Shown: positions 45,094 to 57,079 of the stretch, in pieces
Layout: every line of letters begins with the position of its first letter
Position numbering within the stretch: the stretch's first letter is position 1
From: Protonemura montana
Taxonomy: Eukaryota > Arthropoda > Insecta > Plecoptera > Nemouridae
DNA length: 64,000 nucleotides
Direction of reading: 5' to 3'
Assembly: GCA_947568835.1 (NCBI GenBank)
Contig: OX387609.1
Coordinates: forward strand, 11,919,660 to 11,983,659
Made by a program: the position numbers and the translations under genes
Notes under the pieces: generated by a model
Database searches by the model: none
Told to the model about the DNA's origin: nothing
Seen by the model: only the letters and a program-made list of their open reading frames with translations

Positions 45094-45205
45094 ATCTCAC
45101 GAGGACAGGTGTTTTTAACATCCCGAACCGTCCGGTGGTCACCCATCCAATACCTGACACAGTACAGTGTTGCTTAACTTCGGTGATCTCACGAGGAACG
45201 GTTTG
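45094..45205 (-). mobile_element. 5S-SINE head upstream of takeout gene 3
   Basis: One head plus flanks, starting 145 bp upstream of the gene 3 ATG (44949). Confidence 0.75.
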
Positions 45206-45317
45206 GTTCAAATTATTTTTGGATAATTTATATTTTGAAATTTTGTTAACTTTCCGATTTGAATAAAAAAAAATTGATATTTTTGTGTAGGTGCACTGTT
45301 TAATGTATTGTGGTTGT

Positions 45318-45388
45318 AGCCGGTGGTCCCCTTGGTACTCTTCGACATGAGCAGGTTGGTTACGTGCCGGCACCGGGTTTCCCCTCAT
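45318..45388 (+). mobile_element. 5S-SINE body fragment
   Basis: GCCGGTGGTCCCCTTGG through GCACCGGGTTTCCCCTC only. Confidence 0.65.
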
Positions 45389-45399
45389 CTTTTTGATGA

Positions 45400-47765
45400 G
45401 CGTAGCGAGCGGAGCTAAATCTTCAACTTCACTCACACCAAAAAATATAATCACTTGTTTTTTTTTTGGCATTTTCGTTCGCGCTGTAGTGGCCAATCTC
45501 TTGCTGCGATTTGAACCAAATTTTCAGAGCACATTTTTGTGTTCTCAACTTAAACCACTGCGTGTTTTCAAAAAAATCAGTCAAATATTTTTGACGTATT
45601 CAAAATTTACGAACATTTCAAGATTTTGAATCAACTTTTCTGAGTAGCACCGCCAAAAGTATTTAAACATTTTTCACCAAACTTTGCAAAGAGGTGAAAT
45701 ACATCAAAATTAAAAAGTGTCAACGTTTTTGGGCCCATATGTGTTTTCCTTTTTTTTCGACTTGATTTTGTGCTTTTTTTTTCAAAATCAAAATCGCTGG
45801 TAGGTACAGGAAGCAAGGGTGAAAAGCAAAATGACAGGAAAAACAAAAATTTGTTGTTTTGCTAAAAACAAATGCCTCTCTAGATCCAGTGAAATGTTTT
45901 TTTTATTTGTTTTGCAGCACATTTCTAAAATGACAAACATTATTTGCATAAAACTATACGACAGTTAAAACTCTGATAATAATATTAATACAGCGTTTGT
46001 TATATCTCTGGTCACACAGATGTTTACCATTAACACTGAATAATATCCTGATTGAACAAGCGCATAGGTCAAACATACCATATGTCAAAGTATTACGTTG
46101 GGGCATATCTACACAGGTATTGATTTCCCTAGAAGCAAACGAAAAGTCACCGTATCCAACGTACATCTACAAAACGCCACACGCAATGCATATCGGTGAC
46201 ACGAATAGGATATATTAGCGTTACCTTCATAGTTGGTTATGTACACAAAAATACGACAAGTGTCAGTGGGATAGTCTTGTCACAAGCTGATAATCGCATT
46301 GACCTAGGTATAAAAGATGTCAGAATGTTGATCCCAGTGTTCAAAAACATTACCAATTCATATGTAACTCACTAATTTTATTATTATTGTCAGCAAGTAA
46401 GAAGACTAGGCCAGAAAATTAATCTTAACCTAACTAAAAGGGCGCTAATTCGTCGTCTTTGTACTGAATAGTTTTTTTTTAGCGTTTCATTCTGTTCCAT
46501 GCCGCTGATCTCTTTAGGGCCGGTTTGTAACGAGGAGTCACCCGTCCTCCATTGTCAAACCTCTTTCTTCTCGGCTCTCTATCTAGTCAATTTAAAAACA
46601 TAACATTTGTCAATAAATCTGTCGGAAACGAGTCCCAATTACAAAAAGCTAACACCTAATAGACTTTTCGACGAGTGAATTAATTCTAGAATCTCTCTTC
46701 TCACAGGCGGGACTTTGATGGGCGTCGAAAAACAAAAGCCGATCGCCGATCGAAACACAACAAAGTCCAAAAGTTCATGCATCACAGTAGGTACTTGAAT
46801 CTACACCTAACCTAAAAGTTACAAGTTATTTATGCCACGTACTCTATTTACCTCCGTTACCTACGCTAGTTATGCACCGATGGGTCAACTATATCGCTAT
46901 ATTGCTAAAGAAGTCGAAACCTAAGACCAGAGGGAAAGTTTAACGGGACACCCCACGAGAAAGCAAGCAACGGGATTCGGTCGAAAGGAAGCTCTTTGAA
47001 ACGAGACGAGTGTCGAATGAATTCGCTGCTCTGCCATTTAATTTACACGCACTTCGGAAAAAAATATAGTTTAACAGTTTAGTGAGAATTATAAAAAGAG
47101 TCGTTGCCGTAAAATGATAAAAAAATCAGCACTTGAAGTTGAAGCGACGACTGATTCCCGGCATAGCAAGCTTTCCCACGCGGCGTACCTTCACCGCTAC
47201 AAGCTAAACAAAGTTCCATTGAGAAACAAAACAAAGTTACTACGAAAGCTCTCCCGACGCTGCTCAGTCTAAGGTCGGCGCGGAAAAAAAAACAACCTAT
47301 CGGGTAAGAAAAACAGCCAAGATCAAGCGCAGTTACTCACTGCCTCTTTGCGACTCTCACAGATTGCCAACACTCTCATATATCGCTCTCTCTCGTCTAT
47401 CCAGAAGCAACGCTCGTCACAAAGAACCTGAATTAAACAGGTCTGTGGGCGCACAACATTACGTTCCTATTTAGTGAATGCCGTCTGCCTAGCTTCTCGG
47501 TCATATCTTTCCGAGTCATATCTCAAGACATATCTCTACCAAGCGGAGTCCTAGATTGGCTTGGTAGTCCAGATTAAGATCAATCAAGTAGCATCGATGC
47601 GTACCTCACTGCAACCCCCAGGGTTACGTGCACATGCATCAAATCTAATCAGTTTCGTGGCACCTCAGCTCACGGGAACCAACCCCCCGGTGGCCACGCC
47701 CGAGGAGACCTTTCCAGAAACCAGCCAAGTGGTTCGCTGCCGTCAGCAAACCACGTTCAGAAATG
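45400..47765. other. Gene-poor stretch between takeout gene 3 and FAM13
   Basis: AT-rich at the left and mixed at the right. I find no coding exon, known repeat or RNA gene. Confidence 0.4.
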
Positions 47766-47767
47766 TC

Positions 47768-48095
47768 TGGTATTTTCGTACGCACGGTTAAATTGTGAGA
47801 TTCGGTTTCGAATACGAAAATTCAATCAAAGACCGAGGAAAACTCGGGTGAAAACTCGACAAAATGACATTGCAGACTATTTATCAGAAACAAACCGTTC
47901 TTCAAAGCTGACAGTTATCAAGTTTGAAGGTCGTTATCTTTTGTTATGCCTGGCCACACATTGGCCACGCGCTTGGAGGTATTTTCGTACGCACAGTGAA
48001 ACATTGCGATTGAGTTTCGGATCTAAAAATCCAATCGATCGAGCAAAGATCGACGATAAGACCGAAGAAAAATCCTGTGAAAATTTGACATATCT
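47768..48095 (+). repeat. ~210-bp-offset direct repeat downstream of FAM13
   Basis: TATTTTCGTACGCACGG with GTTTCGAATACGAAAATTCA recurs in diverged form at 47980 (TATTTTCGTACGCACAG, TTTCGGATCTAAAAATCCAA). It ends about 30 bp before the FAM13 stop. Confidence 0.5.
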
Positions 48096-48124
48096 TGTTG
48101 TCGTTTTTTTTTGCCTTCTTCCAC

Positions 48125-51100
48125 CTAAACGCTGGCTGCTGTGTGCTTAGATGCCAGCGCCTGCAGCAAGCGCAGGCGTGCCTTCGCGCGCTTGTACGCG
48201 GCGTACTTTGCTTCGTGCGGCCCGCGGTCCTCACGCTGCAGCTTGCGTCCGGCGCGGCGGGCGAAGTCGGCTTCGAGGTCGCGCAGCTCACGGCGCAACG
48301 ATCGCTTCTCTTCGCGGACCGAGCGCGTCTGCTCCAGGAGGCGCCAACTGTTGGAGACACGCAACGTCAATCCGGGGTGGTTTGGTTGGGGAAATCAGAA
48401 CCAATAGCCTAGTATGTTAATATAAGTATGGAAAATTAACAACGTTGCTGCACAAACAAGGGATAGAACCTCAATCTCAGTATTTCCAATAGCACCAAAT
48501 TGACGTTGGGTATGTTTTATGCTGGGAAATGCTATTAAATTGCAAATGCTTGTGATCCGTAAAGTATTTTATGATAAGGAACACTGATAACATCACAAAA
48601 ATTGGTGCCTAAATGGGGAAATATGGTGGGAAAATATTAACAAATAGAATGGTAATTATTTAAAAATCAACCTGAGCTACAATTTGAATGAGTTTCTGTC
48701 CCAGATGAACTACGTTCATTGACATATCAGACAGCTGTTTGAATTCACAGTCAGCCATCTTGAATCCAGGCACAAACTGATCCATGTGGCTCAGAGAACG
48801 CTGGCAAACGCTGTTTTCGTGCACTCACAGTGGCAGAGAGTGGAGATTTTCGAGGTCAAGCCGATTATCAGGGTCGTCAGAAACCGGTTCATCTTCGCCC
48901 GGTTCTTGCCCAGCCGGTTCCGGTGCGGCCGGTTCTTGGGCCGATTCTTGCGTTCCCTGGGACTCTGGTGATGCCAGCGCAGCCGGTGGCTGGCTGGAGA
49001 AGTTCATGGTCTCGTGTTCCAAGATGGTGGCCAGCTCGGAGATGCTGTCTTTGCTGGCAGCCTGAAGAGAAAGAAGAGGAAGATAAGGGATCGAGTTCTT
49101 GTTCCTGGGATCCTGATATCTTCAGGGATCCTGATATCGGCATGGGGTTCCAGTTATTGTGTACAGCTCTGCACATCTTCATCAGGCTAAACTTAGTTCA
49201 GGCTCAAGATTTGATGTTCTCTAAATCAAAGATATTTTGCAAACATCAAGCAAATAAATGAAGACAACACAAGTTAAACAAGAAAAATATCGTTTTTAGC
49301 CCAGAGTTTCGTGTTACGGAAATACGTTTCGGTTTTGTCCGCGACTATTTTCTTTCAACTCGAAAAGCAATTTAAAATTTAAACCGTCTTTGATCCAGGT
49401 TCAAATTTTAAACAGAGATTACCACAAGGAGAAGTTGGTGAAATCGGTGCTAACAGATCAAATTATCAGACAAAGATAGGTGTCCTGGCTTCAATGGGAC
49501 AGGGAAAATAGTTGATTTGTAATGCGCCAAAGGCCCGGAATAAGGGCCGCGACAGTGGATACTTATTTTTTAACGTTTCGGCTGTTGCCTTCATCACTGA
49601 AGAGTTAAAGGCAACAGCCGAAACATTAACAAAGAATCTCCACTATCCCGGCCTGCCAATCCCGCTCGGTAAGTTGCGTACTCTCCCTTTACTTTCCCTT
49701 TACAATCAACATATGGTGAAACAGGGAGCATAGAGATGGGATAGAGAATATCTTTAAGGTACAGAAGCTTCAATGAGATATGAAGGGGACATTATCTTCC
49801 AAGGGACATTGACTCACCGCTCCGTTCCTGAGCAGAGCTCGCTTGAGAGCTCTGTACCGATCGTACAGAGGGCGTACGAGGTCACGCTGGGCCCGTGCTG
49901 CCGGCCTCCCCCCGACAGACTCTAGGTACAGCAGGGCGCGCTGCACACTCGTCTTCTCCTCCAGCGTCTGCGCCGGGCTCAGCGCCGTTAGCGCCCAGGG
50001 TCGGCCGTGGGTCTGGCGCTCACTCTCCAAGTGCTGTCGGCAGGAAGGTCAGGGGGGTTTAGATTTGGGAGCTAAACACTTCAATGTGTATGATGGACAC
50101 CCATCCAATACCTGACCCAGCGCAGTGTTGCTAAACTTTCATCCCTCAAACCTCTCTACCGAACAGAACTAGTCATGTGTATGATGGTCACCCATCCAAT
50201 ACCTGACCCAGGGCAGTGTTGCTTAACTTCGGTGATCTCACGAGAACCAGTGTTTCCAACACGCCAAACCGTTCGGTAGGTATATATTTTAAAAATTAAG
50301 AAAATGAAGGAAGAAAGATTGCCTAAAAATATTTTAAGTTTGGAATATGAGAGAAGGAGAAGGGGAAGACCAAGAGAAAGATGAATACAAAAAGTACAAG
50401 CAGATGTGGAGGAAAGAGGTGGGAAATGAAATGAAGTAAAAGAGAAAGAAAGCTGGCAAGATAAGGAAGTATAGAAGAAGTTGGTGAATGAAGAAGAGCA
50501 TGAAGAAGACAAAAAATTATTTGGCACAATCAAGCTAAACGCCTTACATTAAACATTTCCTACCTGTTGTAGCAAATGGATGAAAAAAAAATACATTAAA
50601 AATGTTTGACGAATTGAATGTATTTTATTGTTTTGTAATTGAAAGAACTGGCTTGTGTGCTAACAAATATTATAACTAACTGCTTGCTTCACGCCCTGAT
50701 CGAATGTTAGGTTAGCTCACCTTCTCGACTTCCCGCAACGCTGTCTCCATGGCTGCCACTCCGCGGGCCGAGTCCGAGTCCGTTGGACTCTCGTCCTTCA
50801 GTTCTGCAGGCAGGCAACATTGACACTTGTCAAGCATGGGCTTAGCATAAATTGAAATATAGCGACTTGTGCCGATTTTTGAGAGGGTGGCAGTGTTTCT
50901 TGTAATTAAAAAAAAATGTACCGGTTACTTTATAATGTCGCAAACCTTGATCGATTTCACCAACTTAAAGCACGGCAATTTGGGCAACACACGTGAATAC
51001 GCAAGAAATTGGTATGGCTTTTAGTGCATAGTTTAAATGAAAATGGAATGTTTTGTGATAAAGAACAATGAAATGGTTTTGTGTGGCACAATTTTCTTTT

Positions 51101-54100
51101 AACTCGAGAATTGTTTTGGCTAAAAATAATTTAAAATCTGATCAAAAGTCAAAAACAGATTTTACTGATTTTATGGTATTTTTGACAGGTTTAAAAGAAG
51201 ATATGGGCATACAAAAATACTCAAAAAAAAAAGAAAAAATCCAATATTAAACCAAGTTGTTGGTGAAATTGGGAAAAAATCAGCAAATATTATCACTGTG
51301 AAATTGTCAAACAGGTCAAAGGGCAACTGTTAAAGGAACACCTTCAATTGAAATTTAAAAATTACTGTATGTGAGGAACATCAATTAATTAAGGATCCCG
51401 TAAAAAAGAAAAATCTTAAAAAATGTGGTGCATATTTTCTCGCGCTTTTTCTTTTTGGCGCGAAGCTCCGCTAGTGACGTCAGAGATAGGTAGTCTGCAG
51501 GGCTAGCAAGCGCTGCCCGGTTGCCGCGGCTGCTGCCAGTTAGTTCGTGCGATACCTCTTTGCGAGTAGGATTGTTTTTTCTCGTTACTATATTTGTCTC
51601 GTATATTTGTCTATGTGTGCTATGTCTAACGATTGCTACTTTATAAGTGAACCAACTGCAGAATAATGGTGAACAATCATTGTGTTGTGTATCAGTGTTC
51701 GAACACGAAAGGCCCATTTTCTTTCCACAAATTTCCAGATAAGAATAAGTTTCCTGGGATGTATCGGCAATGGTTGCATAAAGTTAATCGGACAGATTTT
51801 GTCCCAAGAAAATCCTCGTGTGTTTGTTCCGCACATTTTCAAGAAGATGATTTTGAAATTCGCAACAAACTAAAACTGCAATTGATGGGCGATGCAGTGA
51901 AATCCAGACCCATTTTGAAGAAAACGGCAGTCCCGTCGTTGCTCATGACTGGTAAATCACATTCGAATGTTTGTCCTCCACCGAAAAAGCGTCAGAAGTC
52001 CATGTTTTTGATCAATAAGGAGAAAGAGGAGTTATTGGACCATGTGCCAGATTATTTGAACGAGCCGTCAACGAGCAAATCGCACCCGAATCCGCGAGTG
52101 AAACCCATCGCTATCACAAGCCAAGCGCCGGGCGATCCATTTTCGCGTGAAATAAGCACTCAATGCGAGTTAGGCATTGAAACTTTGCGTCGAGTTTGTT
52201 TAGAAAATGAAGAGAGTTCTAGTGAAACGGATACTAGTGAGAGTGAATTGCAAAACTTAGACGAATCTTTCAAACTAAATAGTGAGGATGATGATCACAT
52301 GATGTGAGCACATCAATGCTTTTCGTGATAACGTCGAATGACCCGTGCTCGGTAATGCACTCGTCATTCTGGCACAACGCTCGTATTTGTGGTGGCTCTT
52401 TACAGCAATGCGATTCTACGTCGCTGTCCATTGCAACGCAGTTACCACACGTACACCACGAGGTGTTTCCTGCTCGCCCTACAAAGGATTCTTGTAGTCT
52501 CCTTTCATCGGCTTTTTTGCAAATATTTTCTTCAATCTCGCTCTGAGTAAACTTCGGGTCTAAACTGAAAGGTCCAGCCATTGCCACACTTCAATGAAAC
52601 AATGCGACACTATCGCGAGCGCGCCGACCCTACCGACTCTGCAGCGCGCGTCTTACAGTCTTGCAGACTGCCGCTGCAGACTCCCTATCTCTGACGTCAC
52701 GCACGGAGCTTCGCGCCAAAAAGAAAAAGTGCGAGAAATGTGCACCGCATTTTTTTAGATTTTTCTTTTTTACGGGATCCTTAATTAATTGATGTTCCTC
52801 ACATACAGTAATTTTTAAATGTCAATTGAAGGTGGTCCTTTAAGCTTAAGAAGAACAAGACAAGAAACTCTCGTTGGGCTCACGTTTCATCTCTTTGCGC
52901 AGACGGAGCAGCTCCGCGCCAAGGTGCTTGACCTCACGGTCGGCCATCTTGTCTGCGTGCGACGGACGGTAGCCGAACTCTCGCTCGAACCTCTCGTCGA
53001 AACGCTTCAACTTGCGCTTTACGCTGCAAACAAAACATGGACCAAAACACTTCAACAAGAGCTCAAAACATTCATAGCTTTCTTAATTGTCAGGTTTCAA
53101 AAAAGCTTCATAATTTTCCCACGGTACTTCAAACGAACAAGCCTAACAGTGTTTGGTCCTTAATGCTGTTGGACAGGAGCAGCCAATACAGTATGTCAAA
53201 GGGACAAGGCTAAGCGGTGGCCGGTCCTTGGTTGCTGTTGGACAGGAGCAGCCAACACAGTGTGTCAAAGGGACAAGGCTCAGCGGTGGCCGGTCCTTGG
53301 TGCTGTTGGACAGGAGCAGCCACACAGTGTGTCAAAGGGACAAGACTAAGAGGTGGCCGATCCTTGGTGCTATTGGACAGGAGCAGCCAACACAGTGTGT
53401 CAGAGGGAGCAGACAGTACCTGCTGGTCTGCTTATGCAAGTGTTTCATCTGTGTGTCCAGCTGGGCCGGACTGCGTGGGCTTCGTGGGCTCCGGGGGCTA
53501 TGCTCCTGAGGGGGAGAAGGAGGCACGCTGGAGTCGAGCCCCCCGCGCCCCCCTCCCAGCGGGACACAGCCTCTTGGAGACAGCAAAGCCTGGAACATCG
53601 AAGACAACGGATTGAACATCTCGACCAGGCAATGTGAGAATGTAGAAGAAATTAAAAACAATAATTATTTAAATTAATTATCACATTGAGGGCAGATTTC
53701 ACTAACATAAGGCTAAACGTGGTTAACTTTTAATCAATGATACTTTGCAAACGCCAAGCAAGTAAACTTAGCGAACACATGTATGTGTATTTCAATATCT
53801 TTTTGGATCTATTTAGGCTTTATTTAAGTCATATATACTTTGACTTATATTAAAGTCACTGCTTGGAATTTCTACTTATGGGCACTTGCAAGCATTGATT
53901 CTATTTCTGCACGGTGTACAAATGTTGATATACTTTGTGCACCCCTGGCAAGCTCTGCCAACTCCACGTGGCTTAGGAAGTAACCCACTTAGGACATCTG
54001 ATTTCCTGATTTCATTCCTATCTGAAAATCATCGACAATGTTTGCTTTTCGAAGCGAATGGGTTGCGTGAAGTCAGGGCTACCAACCTGTGTTGGTGTGA

Positions 54101-57048
54101 ATGCCCACTGGGCGTGGCTCGGCAAGGCTTCGTTGGCGTGAAGCAGTTCTCGTAGTGGCGTGCCTGCATGGCTCGAAACCACGCCCTCCTGGAACAGTTT
54201 GCGAATATCTCGATGAAAAATTGATTTCGGTAAAATCGACGAAAAGTGGAGTCAAAATTTGGTTCGCAGATGGGAAGCTTCGGACAAAGGAAAGACATGC
54301 AGAGGTGTAAGCGTCAAGTGGGCTTTGTTTTGACAAGATAAAACACTTGCAAGGTTCAGTGAGAAAATATTAGTAAAGTTTTTGCCTTTAAAGCATTAAA
54401 ATAACTGTGCACACTTTTAACATTTTTGTAAATATTGATTGCTATAAAACTAGTGAAGCAATTTTACTGAAAAACGCAGAGGGTTTAACTTGAGAACACA
54501 AAAAGATATTTTGAACATTTCATCAAGATCAAAGAAGCCATTTGGCCAGTAGAGCACGAAAAAAATGCACACAATGGACTTTTTTTTACCGGTTACAATC
54601 CGATTTCGTTCGCTCAAATCCCGGTTTTATCAAAATCTTGTCTCCTAGTTGAAGTGTTGGTTGAAACTATTGCCGTGACGACTTCCAATCACATGCTGTG
54701 AAAATCAGATGTTTCTGTGAGCTAGAGATCCAACTTATAGTTGAACATTTTGTTGAAACTATTGCCATGACGACTTCCAATCACATGCAGTGAAATTCAG
54801 ATGTTTCTGTGAGCTAGAGATCCAACTCATAGTTGAACATTTTGGTAAAAACCCAACCTATGCTCATCACAAGCCAATGAATTTCCACGAAAAGTACCTG
54901 CTTCGGCCGCTGGTTTCCTTGCATTTCAGCGCACATCGAAACTGATTCCCGAGACAACTACGCTAACAAACGCTTACAAGAAGACTTTGCAGAGACTGAT
55001 CTCACGCGTCGTCTCCAGCAAACAACTCGACGTGCAACAATAAATCGTTGCCGTGACGCAAAGCAAACAATTGTCTGCCACGCATCGAAATGACTCAGTC
55101 GGGGATTCGAGGAAGCGACAAGTAGGTCGGCAAACAAAAATGCGGTTAATGTTTGCACAGAATGACAGGTTTCGGGAGGTGAAAGTGCAGAGAGATAACG
55201 TTGTTTGGCGACTTGCTCACCGCTTCGGGGGACGGGACTCGACTCTAAGACTACGTTAATTTCGATTCAAAGATCGGCTGGCAGTTTTACAGGGTACCAA
55301 CTTAGCTAAGAAGTACCAACCACACAACTTGCAGTCACGTTTTCGAACATTTTCTTATGAATTTGGATTCATTTTTTAATTCTGATAACTCCGATCCAAA
55401 TTTTCAAAATATTTGTTGGATTAATTCAGATTTATTTGATATATTTAACTTGCAAATAATAATGACAAATCATTTTATGAACACTCGCATTTTAACTTCA
55501 TGTCCCACCATGTCACCATGTCATAAATCAACATCTTGGTAATATTTATTTACTTTCCCATCAAGTGAGCTGTTGAATTGCGTTTGATTCACGATGATTT
55601 GATCTCCAAAATCTCGCCGCTCGTAAATCAAGCTGAACTTTTGTAAACCGTGTCGCGAGATCGTTATCTCAATTGCACAATCGCACGCAATAAATCACGG
55701 CATCGTAATTCTAGCCGCGAACACGGAAGCTACGACGGCACGGCCTTTCTTGCCATCTTCGTGCGACGTACAAAGCTGATTTACGGCCGGCCGGAAAAAC
55801 TGTGTGAAGGTCTCCACGCAATTGACACAAGCATGAGCGTGAAACACGCGGTATTAAAACTGGACGAATGTTCGCATCATTTTTTGAGAGGTTATTAGAG
55901 TTCCTAACAATAAAATGCCACGTGCATTGCAAGCGTTTGCAATTTAAATCAGATTTCACATATTTTTTAGTGCTCTGTATTTAAATTATGTGCCTGTACA
56001 TCTAGTCCAAATCCATAGCCACCTCACTGCTTTATGAAATAAGTTACAATTTTGTGGCAATCCTACTGTGAACGTGTAATGCACTTCAACATAACCTCAA
56101 ATTTACACCACTGAAAAAACAAGTGACAGCTGAGACAAAGCCTACAATGTATAGCACCAGATTCGAAAATCAATGTGGCTGTGGCGTCCGTTTCATTTCT
56201 TGTGTAGCTTTCTTTGCTTTTAAGCAAAGTTTGAGCTTTGATTATGATAATGTTTGGGCTTACGCTAATGCTTATGCTTGCAGCAGTTGTTGGTAACCGT
56301 TGACATAATTACAGCCCCACCTCCCCAATCGTGTTGGTACCTGTGACTGATTGTTGTCATCTTCGGAAGTGGAGCTCGACACTGGGCTGAGCGGGCTCTG
56401 CTGGCCGCGACTTGGCTCCGCCTGCTGTGTGGGCGGAGCCACGGCTCGCGGAGCACGGCGCCGTCGTGGAGCTGGTCGACGACCGAGCTGCGCAGCTGCG
56501 CGGCACTCACGCTCCGAGCGACGGCGACGTTCGTGCTCTTCCTCAGAGCAGGCGTCCAGACCGGGCCGTAAGGACAGCTGTAATGCAAGGACAGCTCTGT
56601 AGAGGGACAGATGTCATTGGTATATCAGGGCCTAGCAAAGGAGGTTCAATAGTAGATTCAACGTTTGGTAGCCATGGAGATGCTGAGATCGCCTAACAGA
56701 GCTTCTCAATTCTGCTCTCTTATGTTACCACGGGTATATCATGGCCTAGCATAGGAGGTTCAATGGTAGATTCAACGTTTGGTAGCCATGAAGATGCTAA
56801 GATCGCCTGACAGAGCTTCTCAATTCTGCTATCTTATGTTACCACGGGTATACCATGGCCTAGCATAGGAGGTTCAATGGTAGATATCTTATGTTACCAT
56901 TGGTAAACAAAAGTGTTTACTTTTAGAGATACTACAAAAAGCATTCACAAATCCAATTAATTACTGTTCAAGACCTAACGTCCAGGTTCCCTGACAGGAC
57001 TTACCACTCCATGTCCAGATCCAGGGTCTATCAATTCCGACAGGAAGC

Positions 57049-57079
<31 letters not shown>

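Larger units (their letters stand above)
51334..52839. mobile_element. TTAA-flanked DNA transposon with two convergent genes (THAP and P2X7-type ballast domain)
   Basis: The element is 1506 bp. It is bounded by TTAA at 51330-51333 and 52840-52843 and has long terminal inverted repeats (51334-51500 and 52674-52839). Ends read AGGAACACC and its partner AGGACCACC. A THAP gene runs inward from the left repeat and a cysteine-rich gene runs inward from the right; their 3' ends overlap by 38 bp. TTAA target duplication and a THAP DNA-binding domain point to the Kolobok superfamily; piggyBac also uses TTAA but normally lacks THAP. No DDE catalytic domain is present, so the copy is non-autonomous, probably an internal deletion derivative. 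It sits in a FAM13 intron, its edge about 40 bp from a splice donor (52878-52883). Confidence 0.85.

Noticed and set aside
44486-45094. A 202-codon plus-strand frame
   Set aside because: Antisense of takeout gene 3 exon 1 and promoter; the minus-strand reading has a signal peptide, family motifs and matching splice phases.
55650-55960. Overlapping 82-codon frames on both strands
   Set aside because: No motif, splice site or phase fit with FAM13; the right end is a tRNA-SINE tail.
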